NCBI GenBank assembly: GCA_028753945.1
Contig: JAPNXP010000002.1
Span: 13,702,001 to 13,766,000 of the forward strand
DNA: 64,000 nt
Source of the DNA: Hexactinellida sp. DTS-2022
Lineage: Eukaryota > Porifera > Hexactinellida
Direction of reading: 5' to 3'
The notes beneath the pieces are model-generated. The model was not told the origin of the DNA, made no database searches, and saw only the letters and a list, made by a program, of their open reading frames with translations. Numbering within the stretch: the first letter of the stretch is position 1; every line of letters begins with the position of its first letter. The translations under genes and the position numbers were made by a program. This document shows positions 12,154 to 22,239 of the stretch, one piece after another.

Positions 12154-12740
12154 ATTTTTATAATTAATTCCGTCAGTATATGACTTATATAGATGCTTCC
12201 AATTTGTTTATTAGGGGTTATCGAGCGTGCGGAATTTAAATTTGATAGCCAAATTAATTAATTGATTAATTATTTATGATTAAATATTTTAACTTAATGA
12301 ATGTAAGTTGACATTTAAATTGGTGTTAAATTATAAATAATATTAATAATTTTTTATACTAATTAATTAAATATCATTAATCTCTGAGATTATACAAGAT
12401 AGAGACAAACTTTCAATTTATCAATTGATCCTTATGCCACGTAGCACCACTACAAATGTGTCTTGACACCGTGAGGTGTTGATGACATCGTAAAAAAATG
12501 TGTTTTCACAATTTTGTGAATTATATAATTCAAATGGGTCGGTTGGTTTTGGGTGATCACCCAACACGCACATAAAAAATGCTAACTCATCACCTATTAC
12601 ATTGACTGAAAACTTGAATAACTCTGAAATGAAGTGAGCTAAAACGAAACTTCCACAACTCTAAGGGTCGTTGCCTTCTGAAACACCTTTCTGAAATAAT
12701 TTAACACCTTCATAGTGATGATGACATGGCGGAAAAAACT
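12154..12740 (-). repeat. Inverted copy of the type A unit
   Basis: Reverse-complement unit (GGGGTTATCGAGCGTGCGG near 12,215, TTAACACCTTCATAGTGATG near 12,700) between hairpin copies 7 and 8. No genes. Confidence 0.75.
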
Positions 12741-12851
12741 CGAAAATTGCAGCTGTGCCGACAGCACGTTCCTTTGGAGGCACTATCAATAAACCACCAT
12801 CAAAATATAGTGCCACCAAAGGAGCATGTGTCTGCACAGCTGCAATTTTGG
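12741..12851 (+). mobile_element. Hairpin MITE copy 8
   Basis: Same family, with a slightly diverged left end (CGAAAATTGCAGCTGTGCC). It lies 130 bp upstream of the TPR-like coding region, the closest hairpin to a gene in this window. Confidence 0.8.
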
Positions 12852-12981
12852 ATTTTTTTAAATTCTATTTTAAATATGATCCACTATTTATTATCCTGCA
12901 CACCTGATTATGTCTAACTCCATATTATCTACACTACTTGGTAGTAAGCTATTAATTAACTTACCCAAACAACTTTTGCGA

Positions 12982-14408
12982 ATGTCGGAAGAGACAGCCC
13001 CTGTGGACCCGCTCCAGGGCCCTGAGGACGATTGGTGCTGGAACAGACCTCTCTGGAATCAGCTGTTCCTGAGCCCGTGTGGCGACAGGTGATTCTGCCG
13101 GACCAGCTGCCAGACGGGGCCTGACGGGGATGCTGGGCGTGTGCGGACTAGAGCCCAGCTGCGGGCTGGCGGACGTCAAGCTGAAGACAGCAGGCGGCGC
13201 TGCTTCGGCCCTGCAGCTCGCAGGCGCTGGGGCTGCTGGGGGACGCGCAGCTGGCCAAGTCAGACTCGGAGCCGGCCCGACAGCAGGCGCTCCTGGCGCA
13301 GGCGGAGCTCAGCTTCCGGGCGGCGCTGGAGTGCCTCGGCAAGCCGGCGGACGGGAGAGACCCGCCCGTCGCTCTGCAGAAGCAGGACTGGTGGGAGCAT
13401 CGGAAGCGGGAGGCAGAAGCCGCGAAACAGGCCGCAGTAGCAAAGCCGGCGCAGGCACCCAAGGGCGCAGCCGGACAGGCCAAGCCGGCTGTCGGGAGGG
13501 GACAGGCAGCAGCTGGGAAGACAGGCCCGCCGGCCGGAGTCACTCGCGCCGCACCGAAAGCTGCTCCCAAAACTCCTGCCAAGCCTGCCGGCGCCGCCAA
13601 GCCAGCTGCCGCGCCCACTAGAACAGGAGCCGCTAACAAACAACAACAAGCTGTAAAGCCCGCGAGTAAGACAGTTGCTACTCTGGGTCAGCTCAAGTCC
13701 GCGGAGAGCACAGCAGCGCCGGTTAAGACTCCAGCTAGCTCTGTAGCCACTCAGCCTGCTGAGACAGGCAAGGAGAAGGGAGAAGCTAATAACTCTCCTG
13801 CGACAACCTACTCGTCACCTGTAAACGCGAAAACAAACTTGTCACCTGTAAACGCGAAAACAAACTTGTCACCTGTAAACGCGAAAACAAACTTGTCACC
13901 TGTAAACGCGAAAACAAACTTGTCACCTGTAAACGCGAAAACCTACCATCCCTTCCTGGGGCTGGCCAGAGTGCTGAGCAGACAGAACAACCCGAACACT
14001 CTCCAGGAGGCGAAGAGCCTGTACAGCCAGGCCATAGAGACGTGTCCGGGCCTACACGATGCGTACATAGAGCTGGCGGATATACTCATCGAGAACAGCC
14101 CGCTTGAGGCAGTGGATGTGTACCTTAAGTACCCATTCCCTGAAACGCCCACATTCGATGACGCGTATCTGTACGGGGAGATAGCGCGCATCCTGCTGAG
14201 GGAGGGGCAGTACGATGACGTCAGACTGGTGCCTAACATGGTGCATCTGGGCAAGATAATGGGGATTGGCATGCTGGAGAAATATGTTAAAATCCTAGAG
14301 GATAAGTTCAAGACTAAGGCCGTTATGTAGGTGTACGCGGGAGTGCATGGTAAAGAAGTGGACGATCCCGGCTTGGTGCAGTTCTTCAGATTCAAGTGTT
14401 GGATCTGA
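12982..14408 (+). pseudogene. TPR-like protein gene with frame breaks (pseudogene or draft errors)
   Basis: GC-rich coding sequence starting at ATG 12,982 (MSEETAPVDPLQGPEDDW) and running in three successive frames. The 12,982 frame hits TGA at about 13,090; similar-looking coding sequence resumes in other frames; from about 13,185 one frame stays open to 14,330. The annotated TTG start at 13,839 is therefore not the real start. Order: N-terminal segment, long Ala/Pro/Lys-rich low-complexity linker (about 13,400-13,800), five SPVNAKTNL repeats, then a conserved helical region (starts HPFLGLARVLSRQNNP, contains EAKSLYSQAIETCPGLHDAY and ELADILIE) resembling tetratricopeptide repeats. A TAG at 14,328 is followed in frame by 26 further codons of plausible conserved tail ending at TGA 14,406. 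No intron sites explain the breaks. The family is not named. It is convergent with the glutathione synthetase gene. Confidence 0.6.
13813..13940 (+). repeat. 27-bp coding minisatellite, about 5 copies
   Basis: Period exactly 27 bp, encoding SPVNAKTNL five times, the last merging into SPVNAKTYHPF. Copies are identical at the DNA level, so the expansion is recent and kept the reading frame. It sits at the junction of the low-complexity linker and the TPR-like part. Confidence 0.9.
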
Positions 14409-14715
14409 GAACAGAGAATGGTAAGACTCTAATTTATCATATTTATATATTCTTACAAGCGACGTATGTCACTCCCTTTATATTCTAATAATGCCATTTC
14501 TTTGATTCAAATATATACGCACTACTATTGAGATCCAATTTAACATCACGAATTCACGGTAACGCAGTCTGGCATATACTTTTTATTCAGAATTCTAATT
14601 AACTGACAGTAATGATAGATTTATTTATATATACAGTAGTATATATATTTACAACAATGATAAAAAGTAGAAAACAACAACAGAAACATGACTCACTACA
14701 ATAGCCCTGTTACTG
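14409..14715. other. Intergenic region between two convergent genes
   Basis: About 300 bp of AT-rich sequence that must hold the 3' untranslated ends of both flanking genes. No long poly-A tract or target duplication is seen, so there is no direct sign that either gene is a retrocopy. Confidence 0.5.
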
Positions 14716-16241
14716 TTACACTAGCAGAGGACTATCCACATACCCTATCCCAGAACTGACCACACACTCGTTGTCCTTCTTGTCCTTGCTCCTCAACACG
14801 TGTCCTCCCTCCACATTCATCTCCACCTGTCCATCCGCCTCCACATAGTACCCGAGCACGCCCAGTTCGCTATTCCCACTAGTTAGGTGCGCCTCTTTGC
14901 TGGGATGTATCAGACAGATTGGTAGATCGGGGGAGTTGAGTCGCTGCATGAGAATATAGTTATTCATTTCCTCTGTGTTCTCCATCCTCTTTATCACGGG
15001 AAGAATGTCGTTATCGAAGAAGTTGTTCCCTCCCCCCTCCTTGTTCGGTTTCAATACATACAATTTCGGGTTTTTTCGCACCAAAGCGATGGCCTCCTGC
15101 GCTCTATCTGACCCATCAAGCGGAATGTGCTCTGCGAAAGTAGCTCTTATGCGCTTCGCAATCGCCGCGTCTTTAATATACTTCTCCACGACTCCCGGCT
15201 CGCACAGCTTCTGCTGTATAGTTTTAAAGTAGCCAAGTGGACGGCCAGGCTTGGGACGCTAACGGAGATTGACTGCTCAATGATGGCTCTCACTTTCCAC
15301 TCGTCTTCTCTCGGATAAGAGCTCTCGTTATAACCCGACCTGAAGTAGGCTACTGCTATCTCTTCACCGTCCACTATCAATTCTTGTTTAGCTCCCAAGG
15401 CCACCCTGTCCACTAGATATTCAATCGTAACTCTCCTAACTCTTATTCTATGTTCTTCGAATAGCCGTATCTCTATGGGTCTCTGGTCAAACACGTTGTA
15501 CTCCTTATCATCCGAAATGACTACGAACAGAATTATTGTGTTGGATTTCGAGCTTTTATACACTTCGCAGTACTTGTTGTAAGCTGTAGCCATAGCCAGC
15601 GCTGACAACTCGCTAGCCCTATTATCTGGCAGCAAGCTGTGTGTATCTCGCTGGTCGGTCTTTGTTAGTTCTTGGTAGTAGCTCAGTGTGAATCTGTGCA
15701 GGGCACTGGCCCGCGGCCCTATGTTCAAGAAGCCGGCTGCAATCGTGTTGATCTCCACCTGCTTGAGATCGTATTTCTTCTCCTCATTAGCGCTTGAGGG
15801 ATGCAGCATATAGTCAGAACGGATTATGTTCAGGAATACGCGCTTCTTAACCGGATAGAACTTGGACTCTTTTAGAAGTTGCGTTAGTTTCGCTATGAAT
15901 AAGTCGCTCTGCCCAGGCAGCTCCAGCGCCGATAGTATAAAGTCGTAATCCTGCGCACACTCGTGTATGAGAGTGTTGAAGTGCGACTGCAGTTCCACTG
16001 CTTCTTGGAACTGTGCCTTTGGGAAGGGAGAAGGCAACAGGGTAAAGGGGAGAGGCTGCGCTGAGAACATTGATTTTGTATCCTCAGTCAAGTACATCAT
16101 GAGGCCAACTGGACTGCATGCGTAGTAGCGAGATAGCTTCACAAACTCGTTTAGCCTCCAATGCTCTATCTGCTGCAACTTGAATATATCTAAACCGTCC
16201 ATCTGTTGCTCTTGATTAATCAAATTTAATGCTAATGTCAA
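14716..16241 (-). pseudogene. gss: Glutathione synthetase, intronless, one frameshift
   Basis: Eukaryotic-type glutathione synthetase: ATP-dependent joining of gamma-glutamylcysteine and glycine, in the cytosol. The first frame (16,241 to about 15,225) has the family's substrate-binding part: LNIIRSDYMLHPS, LKQVEINTIAAGF, FDQRPIEIRLFEEH, VDGEEIAVAYFRSGYNESS. The second frame (about 15,225 to 14,716) has the ATP-grasp end: LKPNKEGGGNNFFDND (glycine-rich lid), YILMQRLNSP, SELGVLGYYVE and the terminal SSGIGYVDSPLLV. The join is a single-base slip at a short T/A run near 15,222-15,228. Combined length is about 508 codons, close to the family's usual ~475. No intron is present. Because nearby genes are intact, the slip may be real, but an assembly indel is equally possible. 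Confidence 0.85.
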
Positions 16242-16286
16242 TTAAGTTTACATAGTATTTATACTGTATACACTTGATACTGTTGA

Positions 16287-16802
16287 CAGTAGAACTCGGT
16301 AGTACGTTTACCGACATACTACTTTGTACTTAATTCGTCTCAGTACGTACTATACTATTTTTTAAGAGCATCCTTATATGTAGACGGTCTATTTTAGACG
16401 GTCTATTAAAGCCCATACAAATAAGCCAAACATTTGTAGACCGTCTATAAATTATGTAGACTATTCGCCCTGCTTTTATGGGTAATACTAATGTATATGT
16501 AAAAAAACCTGGTCTATTTCTAGACGGTCTACATATAAGATATCTCTTTTTTTAACCATGTTCATAAAGCAGTATGTAATTTTCTATGTAGGGTAAACTC
16601 GGTCAGTACGTACACTCGCACTCAAATTTACGTACAGTACGTACACCCCTGGGAGTGAAAAATTAATACGTATTAACCGAGTGTACGTTATAAGTTATAA
16701 CCGAGTTGACACTAGATAGAAATACATATAGATTGATAGAAGTTAGTACGTACTAAGCCGAAGTACGTACTAAACCAGGTACTTACTAACCGAGTTCTAC
16801 TG
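16287..16802. mobile_element. Pogo/Tigger-like MITE, related to 11,602
   Basis: Ends CAGTAGAACTCGGT and ACCGAGTTCTACTG match the element at 11,602-11,918. TA follows the right end; the left flank reads GA. The interior mixes GTACGTAC words with three TAGACGGTCTA palindromes (about 16,383-16,532), so it may be composite. It lies just upstream of the glutathione synthetase start. Confidence 0.65.
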
Positions 16803-17003
16803 TATCTAAATGTAGTAATTATACAACATAACCATTGAGATAACTAAGTTAAAGAGATAGAATGTGTAACTTGGTTCTAAATAAAATTTAATAAATTTTC
16901 CTAACACAAAGAAATTTTATCCCATAAATTTAATAATTCTTTATTGGTAACTTTTTCTCAAGGTAAATTTGCAGACCTACGTATAATAATATGAATGGAA
17001 CAA
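16803..17003. other. Short AT-rich spacer
   Basis: About 200 bp between two elements. Nothing recognisable. Confidence 0.4.
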
Positions 17004-17544
17004 TCTTCTATATATATAAAGTAGTAGGTTTGTGTGTGTGTGTGTGTGTGTATGTCTGTCATCACATCTCCTCCGAGAGTTCACAACAGATCTGAACCAA
17101 ATTTTGTATGTCACTTAGGAGTTACCCCACCACCCTGAATAAGGAGTTTTTAAGAGATATTTACATTCTTCGCGAAGTTAACTCAAAATATGTGATTTTT
17201 TTGGCACCTTCCCATACATTTCAATTAGAATTATCAAAAGTTCACAGTGCTGCTAGAAAAACATTTCAAACGTGCAATCTAGGTTTTCGTGTATGAGGAA
17301 TCCAAATTTGATATTTTAAATTCAATATAATGCATAATTTGCAATTTACCACATGCATATTTTCACACTTTGCGAGGGTACCGACCTTGACCTATCAGAT
17401 TGCAGAGTTTTCACATTATTCTGACTCGAGTTTTATTGGTCTATAATTCAATGGGTCAATTGTGTATGAAAGAAACAACAATTGAATGTCCTGGAGAGGA
17501 AAACTGAATTTGAATACCGCTGCGAAGCGCGGGAACCCGGCTAG
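17004..17544 (+). mobile_element. Helitron-like non-autonomous element
   Basis: Starts TCTTCTATATATATAAAG after an A, runs through a TG microsatellite, and ends with a short hairpin (CCGCTGCGAAGCGCGGG) followed by CCCGGCTAG and a T. Helitrons insert between A and T, begin TC and end in a hairpin plus CTRR; all four marks are present. No Rep/helicase is encoded. The 62-aa frame inside is not gene-like. Confidence 0.65.
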
Positions 17545-17774
17545 TATTTAATACCGTTTTTACTCGAATAGTTGCCTCTGCGGTATTATTTTTTTTTCGC
17601 CATATTGGGACCAAAATTTTATATTAATTTTAGAGAATATTACATATTATTAATTTATTACAATTATTTATTACGATTTATTAATTATAATCGGTTGATA
17701 ATCATATTGAGACGTATATTAGTTTAAGATGTTTACTTGGGGAACGGTCTACTATTCAAGTAATAATTAATCAG

Positions 17775-18043
17775 AGGCGTCGGAAGCAAAATAAAAGTGG
17801 GCGGCCATAATTTATTTTAACAGAATTAGTGAGCGACCAAAACGGGCTGGCAATGAGTGACCGCTAGGCCGCTCCACTTTTCGTCATAAGTATATTATTT
17901 GTTCCTAAGAAAGTGGTTCGACGAAGAGTAGAAATTGATCTGAGGTGGCCGAGGACATCCTCAGCCAATATGCTGTATTTTTTTAATTTCAACAAAAAAG
18001 TGGGGCGGCCATGGCCGCCCCAGCCGCTGCAGCTCCGACGCCT
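17775..18043. mobile_element. MITE with AGGCGTCGGA / TCCGACGCCT ends
   Basis: About 269 bp with 10-bp perfect inverted termini and a second inverted pair nearer the inside (GTGGGCGGCCA against GGCGGCCATGGCCGCC). No clear target duplication, so the class (possibly hAT) is uncertain. Confidence 0.55.
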
Positions 18044-18367
18044 ATAACTATATACAGTGTATAATAATACGAACGATATTTAATTTAATTTATCAATATA
18101 CGTACGTAGGATTTAAAATTGTCTACATATCAGTATTTTATATTCGATACCATTATAATACATAAAATTATCTATTTTGATACAATATCGTATGATTCGT
18201 ATCTAATAATAGAGCGTTAATTAATATTAAGGAATAACTAGAAGAATCTAGATAAAAGAGAAGAAGTTTAATAAGTGAAATAATTTATACGCGTACAGGA
18301 AAAAGAAAAAAGGAAAAATTGCTCGACAAGTGAATATTTACAGTAAAGATTAAATATGTATCTACAT

Positions 18368-19269
18368 CTAATAAAATTGCTTGCTATAGGGTATAGTGTT
18401 TATATCGCTATTTTCATTATCCCTGCTGCCTGGTGTACCTCTATAGCCCCGAACAGCCATTAGCGTGGTGCGAAGGATTGAGAAGCGGAGTTTTCTTCTA
18501 ATGTAGGCCATTATATCACTATAAGAGTTTCCTCTTTTGCTAACAAGGAGTGATGCAAGCCTTTTGTGAAATTTATCCGCTTCTTTGCCCATGCCACCGC
18601 TGGTTGAAAAAGCTAGGGGGGTAAAAGAAGATTTTTCTACCTCTAAGATTCTGTGGTTATACAAATCCTTTTTTTCTGTCTCGATTTTCTCATATACTTT
18701 AACTAAGCTCCCACAATCATTTGACTTACAACCGTGGTGGAAAACACGGACATCAAAAAATGTCCCATCCAAACTACTCCAGAACCCTTTGGCAAGGATA
18801 TCAAGTCTGGCCTCGGGTACTGTGCTGGTGCGTTTGTGCTCAAATGTTTCTCCAGTCAAAGGAATCAACTTTGGCTCTGTTTCGACTCCTTTACATACTT
18901 CTGAAATCCAATGTGCTTCTAAATCTCTGATCTTGTTGTGTTGGAGCGAGACGAAACCACCCTTTTACATATCAGAGCATGATCAATACTGTTCGGAGAG
19001 GAACACGCACATATCTTTGGTATATTCTTTAATGGATGGTTATATCTCAGCGAGATAGGATCTATAAATTCTTGTTTATTTAGTAGGAAACCATATTCTT
19101 CTAGGGGTAGTGCGGTCAGCCAAGATGACGAACCTTTTTCACATAGGATATCAAGGTTTTTAGCGGTTGGCTCAGAGCATTTGATTTTAATTTCTCTCAA
19201 TTTATCCTTATAGTAGGATACTTTGTTTTGAGTAATTTCTATTTTCTGATGTTTTATGATGGAGTTCAA
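18368..19269 (-). pseudogene. C-terminal fragment of an RLE-type retroelement polyprotein
   Basis: Two overlapping minus-strand frames form one broken protein. The upstream frame has SSWLTALPLEEYGFLLNK and a zinc-binding CxC-x7-H-x3-C motif (CACSSPNSIDHALIC). After a one-base slip near 18,957 the other frame continues with ARLDILAKGFW, FFDVRVFHH, FSTSGGMGKEADKFHKRLAS and FSILRTTLMAVRGYRG. This matches the finger-plus-endonuclease tail of retroelements found in many invertebrate genomes, where the Asp and DVRV positions resemble a PD-(D/E)XK nuclease. The reverse-transcriptase part is absent; the fragment is truncated near 19,270. Family assignment is from memory of conserved motifs. Confidence 0.6.
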
Positions 19270-19929
19270 CTGAAAGGTACTGCTTTGATGATTGTTCTAT
19301 ATGTTGTTGTTTGAGTCTAGATTCTTTTGTCATCGTAATCTAATTTTTATCTAGAACATTTGTATCTCATATAGTACTTCATAGATAATATGATGCATGA
19401 TGTTAATCTCTGCACGTAATTCAATATTGTAAAAACATTAAACTATTCTTCAGGTGTCCTTACACAGTGAAAACTAAGTGACATAAAGATGGGGTTGCAT
19501 ATATTTTGTGTACAGAATACAAATAGTGGTTTATAATAATTCAGAGCATTAAGCGATCCTCATTTTTTGAAGCGCGCTCCCGCTCCGTGCTCCTTCATTT
19601 CTTGTGCACCAAAAATGTGTTTATCTGGTTAAGTAATTCTGATTCGCGCTTAAAAACTGCGGAAACCTCATGGAAACTTAGTTAGGTTCATATTATACAT
19701 TATCTATAAATAATTACGTACCAAATTACAGGTGCTCTAGTTTATATAATGTAGTTGTACGTTCTGCCTGCTGTAATAATCCAATATATCGATGTTTCGT
19801 GATTACTCTATTATTAGATAATTTTGTATTGGATTAATGATATTTAATAAGGAGTGCGCTCCTTCATTGCTCTGGGTATATTTTTTAATACATTGATTAT
19901 GCTAAATTTGGCCTCATTAGGGTAGTACT
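19270..19929. other. Intergenic, upstream of the methyltransferase gene
   Basis: AT-rich, no coding region. AAGGAGTGCGCTCCTT at 19,849-19,864 is a perfect 16-nt palindrome about 65 bases before the gene and could be a regulatory site or chance. CGCGCTCCCGCTCCGTGC at about 19,573 is a small GC patch. Confidence 0.4.
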
Positions 19930-20679
19930 ATGTTGGAGCTCTTTTTGGTAGCAGTTGTAGGAATACTGTCTCTATGGCTGCTGTTCGTAGTGAGTAAGTA
20001 CTGGAGAGATAAATGGTTTGCTTTGGCGTGGAGGGGTTTTTTCTCCTGGTTTGTAGACTGGGGGACTCGGGGAATTAAGCAGAATTGGATGAGAAACGCT
20101 CGAATCAGAGGAAAAGTGTTAGATATCGGGTCAGGGGATGGGATTAATCTGAAGTACTTCAGTATGTATAAAAGCAAGATAGACTCAATAACCTGTGTGG
20201 AACCGAATGTTTCGTTGCACTCCGGAATCCTAAAGAGATCCAGAGAGCTCGATCTACCGGTAGAACTGTTCAGTGGAACGTTTGAAACGTTTGCTGCTCA
20301 GAATCCTTTGACAGAGTTCGACAGCATAACGATAATATATGTACTCTGTACCGTAGACAATGCTGAGCAGGTTATTAGTGGGATTTATTCAAAACTCAAG
20401 CCAGGGGGCACCCTAGCTCTCCTCGAGCATATAAAGGAAACTCATAACACTTTTCTGCACATAATACAAATACTGTTACAGCCTGTGCAATACTACTTTG
20501 GGGGAGGCTGCAATCTGAGAAGAGTGCATGACTCTACTCTCAAAAAGTTCAAATTTGAAGACATAACAGAGGAGTACGCTTCCTCGTACAAGCTGGGAAT
20601 GATATGGCTCACCAAATTCTATACATTCATTGGGAGTAAGCATGGTAATGCACCTGGAGAACCTGCTAACTTATTTTAA
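19930..20679 (+). CDS. METTL7-like membrane-anchored SAM methyltransferase
   Basis: Intact single-exon gene, 249 codons, starting at ATG 19,930. Residues 4-22 (LFLVAVVGILSLWLLFVVS) form one membrane segment, as in METTL7A/B proteins of the ER and lipid droplets, which methylate small thiols. The class I methyltransferase fold follows: motif I VLDIGSGDGINLKYF near 64-78, the acidic SAM-binding strand ITCVEPN near 89-95, YVLCTVDNAEQV near 137-148, and PGGTLALLEHI near 159-169. The C-terminal GGGCNLRRVHDSTLKKF corresponds to the family's conserved D/G-GC motif. Length matches the usual ~245 residues. TTAATTAAATAA follows the stop, a possible weak polyadenylation context. Substrate cannot be read from sequence. 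Confidence 0.88.
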   Translation: MLELFLVAVVGILSLWLLFVVSKYWRDKWFALAWRGFFSWFVDWGTRGIKQNWMRNARIRGKVLDIGSGDGINLKYFSMYKSKIDSITCVEPNVSLHSGILKRSRELDLPVELFSGTFETFAAQNPLTEFDSITIIYVLCTVDNAEQVISGIYSKLKPGGTLALLEHIKETHNTFLHIIQILLQPVQYYFGGGCNLRRVHDSTLKKFKFEDITEEYASSYKLGMIWLTKFYTFIGSKHGNAPGEPANLF

Positions 20680-20766
20680 TTAAATAATTCCAGAGCTCTG
20701 ACGAGAAATACAAGCTTAGTCATCATGAGTCTCAGTACTTGGTAAGTATTACTGTGTTAGACGTTT

Positions 20767-20838
20767 AGTTATATTACTGTGCCGACTATACTATAGTATA
20801 GTGGCCCAGTTCTGATCTTACTGCCTTGGTTTGTTTGT
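20767..20838 (-). repeat. Single palindromic minisatellite unit
   Basis: One reverse-orientation copy of the unit arrayed at 7,308: ACTGTGCCGACTATAC, then the palindrome, then GTGGCCCAG. It lies about 90 bases downstream of the methyltransferase stop. Confidence 0.8.
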
Positions 20839-21479
20839 TTTTTAGTGTGCTTCTTCTAGTAAAAAACGTTATAGTAGGGTCCTACTATAGTTTTATACTA
20901 TAAGTGCACACTATTGAATTTACCTCTGTCGGACTTCCGGCCGGTCGGCCGGCCGTACGCGATGGCCTGACTAAACCATTGGAGATAGAGATTTAAAATT
21001 TTGACAAGAGATATAGAATTTCCTGGAGATGTTCACCTCGAAGCCCGATTTCTCAATTTCTCTTTTGTTCGTCAGTTATATCGAAATTTGTATTCTGGTC
21101 CAGTGACTCTTTAATAAATCGAATTGGTTATTGAAAATATAGAGGTTGTATTCTCCTAAGGATGTTCTTTATGTATATGTATCAATTAACATTATTATGT
21201 CGCTAATCACTTATACGTTTTATTAACGGTTTTTTATGTAAATCAGCCATCTCTCCATATTGTAATTACTCTATAGTATACTGAATACTATAGAACATAT
21301 TACATAAGCCGTGACCTTCGTTATATAAGGCCTTATACTACTCCGAACCATGGACTACTTAAAGGCCATTGATTATTAGTTAACATATCTTTATCTCAAT
21401 AGTTAGTAATGACAGACCTGAGAAATGCATTATAATTGTATAGGAAGTTAGGAACATGATATCAAGGCATACATAATAT
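20839..21479. repeat. Dispersed repeat shared with 36.5-36.8 kb
   Basis: TTTTAGTGTGCTTCTTCTAG (about 20,842) and CAGCCATCTCTCCATATTG (about 21,245) recur in the same order at 36,536 and 36,682. A GC palindrome-like patch (CCGGCCGGTCGGCCGGCCG) lies near 20,938. No genes. Confidence 0.6.
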
Positions 21480-21800
21480 TGTAAGATAGGCGCCAGCCTC
21501 CGAGCCCTACGCTCTTGAGCTAGCACCCATCCTACAGGGTATAACATATTGTATGTGTGGTTTCGTCCTATCACAAGGACTCATCAGGAGGGTAACCCTC
21601 GACCACTCGGAACACCCTAGGCCGTAGCCCGCAGGTTCCCAGTTACCACCGTACTGCCGCCCCGCAGTGCCCTCTGACACCAGGCCGTACTGCCGCTATC
21701 TACATACCCCAGTAGACACTCCTGTAGAGTATATAGTATCAGACCGATCCTACCCGGACTGACTGATACTATAACAATAACACCCTTTAGAATTGTGATA
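21480..21800 (-). other. GC-richer segment hosting a ribozyme
   Basis: About 320 bp with a base composition unlike its AT-rich flanks. On the minus strand it runs from a GTCTGATACTATATACTC-type region through repeated GGCAGTACGG segments (two copies, near 21,650 and 21,690) to the hammerhead ribozyme and a TAGCTCAAGAG segment (near 21,513) that fits an RNA polymerase III A-box. No B-box was confirmed. It could be the end of a Penelope-like element, a retrozyme or a SINE; no protein is attached. Confidence 0.5.
21557..21606 (-). ncRNA. Hammerhead ribozyme (type III arrangement)
   Basis: All conserved elements are present in order on the minus strand. Stem III 5' strand GTGGT (21,606-21,602) leads to the cleavage triplet GTC, cut predicted between 21,601 and 21,600. 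Stem I is GAGGG-TTA-CCCTC (21,600-21,588). The core CTGATGA (21,587-21,581) is followed by stem II GTCC/GGAC (21,580-21,577 and 21,568-21,565) with an 8-nt loop. GAA (21,564-21,562) and the stem III 3' strand ACCAC (21,561-21,557) pair perfectly with GTGGT. Hammerheads self-cleave by 2'-OH attack. Such motifs occur in Penelope-like elements, retrozymes and satellite RNAs. Stem III is only 5 bp. Confidence 0.88.
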
Positions 21801-22239
21801 TATCACCATTTGATTACGTAATCGCTATTTTTCGTGGGAATTATCGTGTTTTTATAGCCTACTTTTAACATAGTTAAACGCGTTATAAATGTTCAAAATT
21901 GCAACATGAGGATGTCCATAACTAGTTGAATGAAATATATCGAAATTATAAATGGAATGTTGACACATTCCTCGGTTGCCAGGGAAATGCATATTTCTTA
22001 GAATGAGCCATAACTCAAAAACTGTCTATTTTATCTAAACTATGCTAGTACTGATCTATCCGCAATTGGTAACTTCCTATTCATTGATAATACATTTTTT
22101 AGGCCTAACTTCAATAATCTTTGAGATAATGAATGTATTACCATATAAAGAATTAAGTGCTAATAATTTCATTATCTCAAAGAAGGAGCACACTCCCATC
22201 CCGTCTGTGAGGGGCTTTTTTTTGTTTTTTTAGTCCGTA
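21801..22239. other. AT-rich spacer with a 15-bp inverted repeat
   Basis: CTTTGAGATAATGAA at 22,119-22,133 returns reversed at 22,168-22,182. It is followed by GGAGCACACTCCCATCCCG, which also occurs at about 37,233, so both belong to a dispersed repeat. No genes. Confidence 0.5.

Noticed and set aside
13079-13649. Overlapping long frames on both strands in the TPR-like gene
   Set aside because: GC-rich low-complexity sequence keeps several frames open. Only the frame continuing to 14,330 gives the conserved helical end.
13839-13841. TTG start codon at 13,839
   Set aside because: The frame is open upstream with matching base composition. TTG is simply a Leu codon in the SPVNAKTNL repeat.
21480-21540. 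tRNA gene at the A-box-like sequence
   Set aside because: No B-box at the right distance and no cloverleaf could be drawn.
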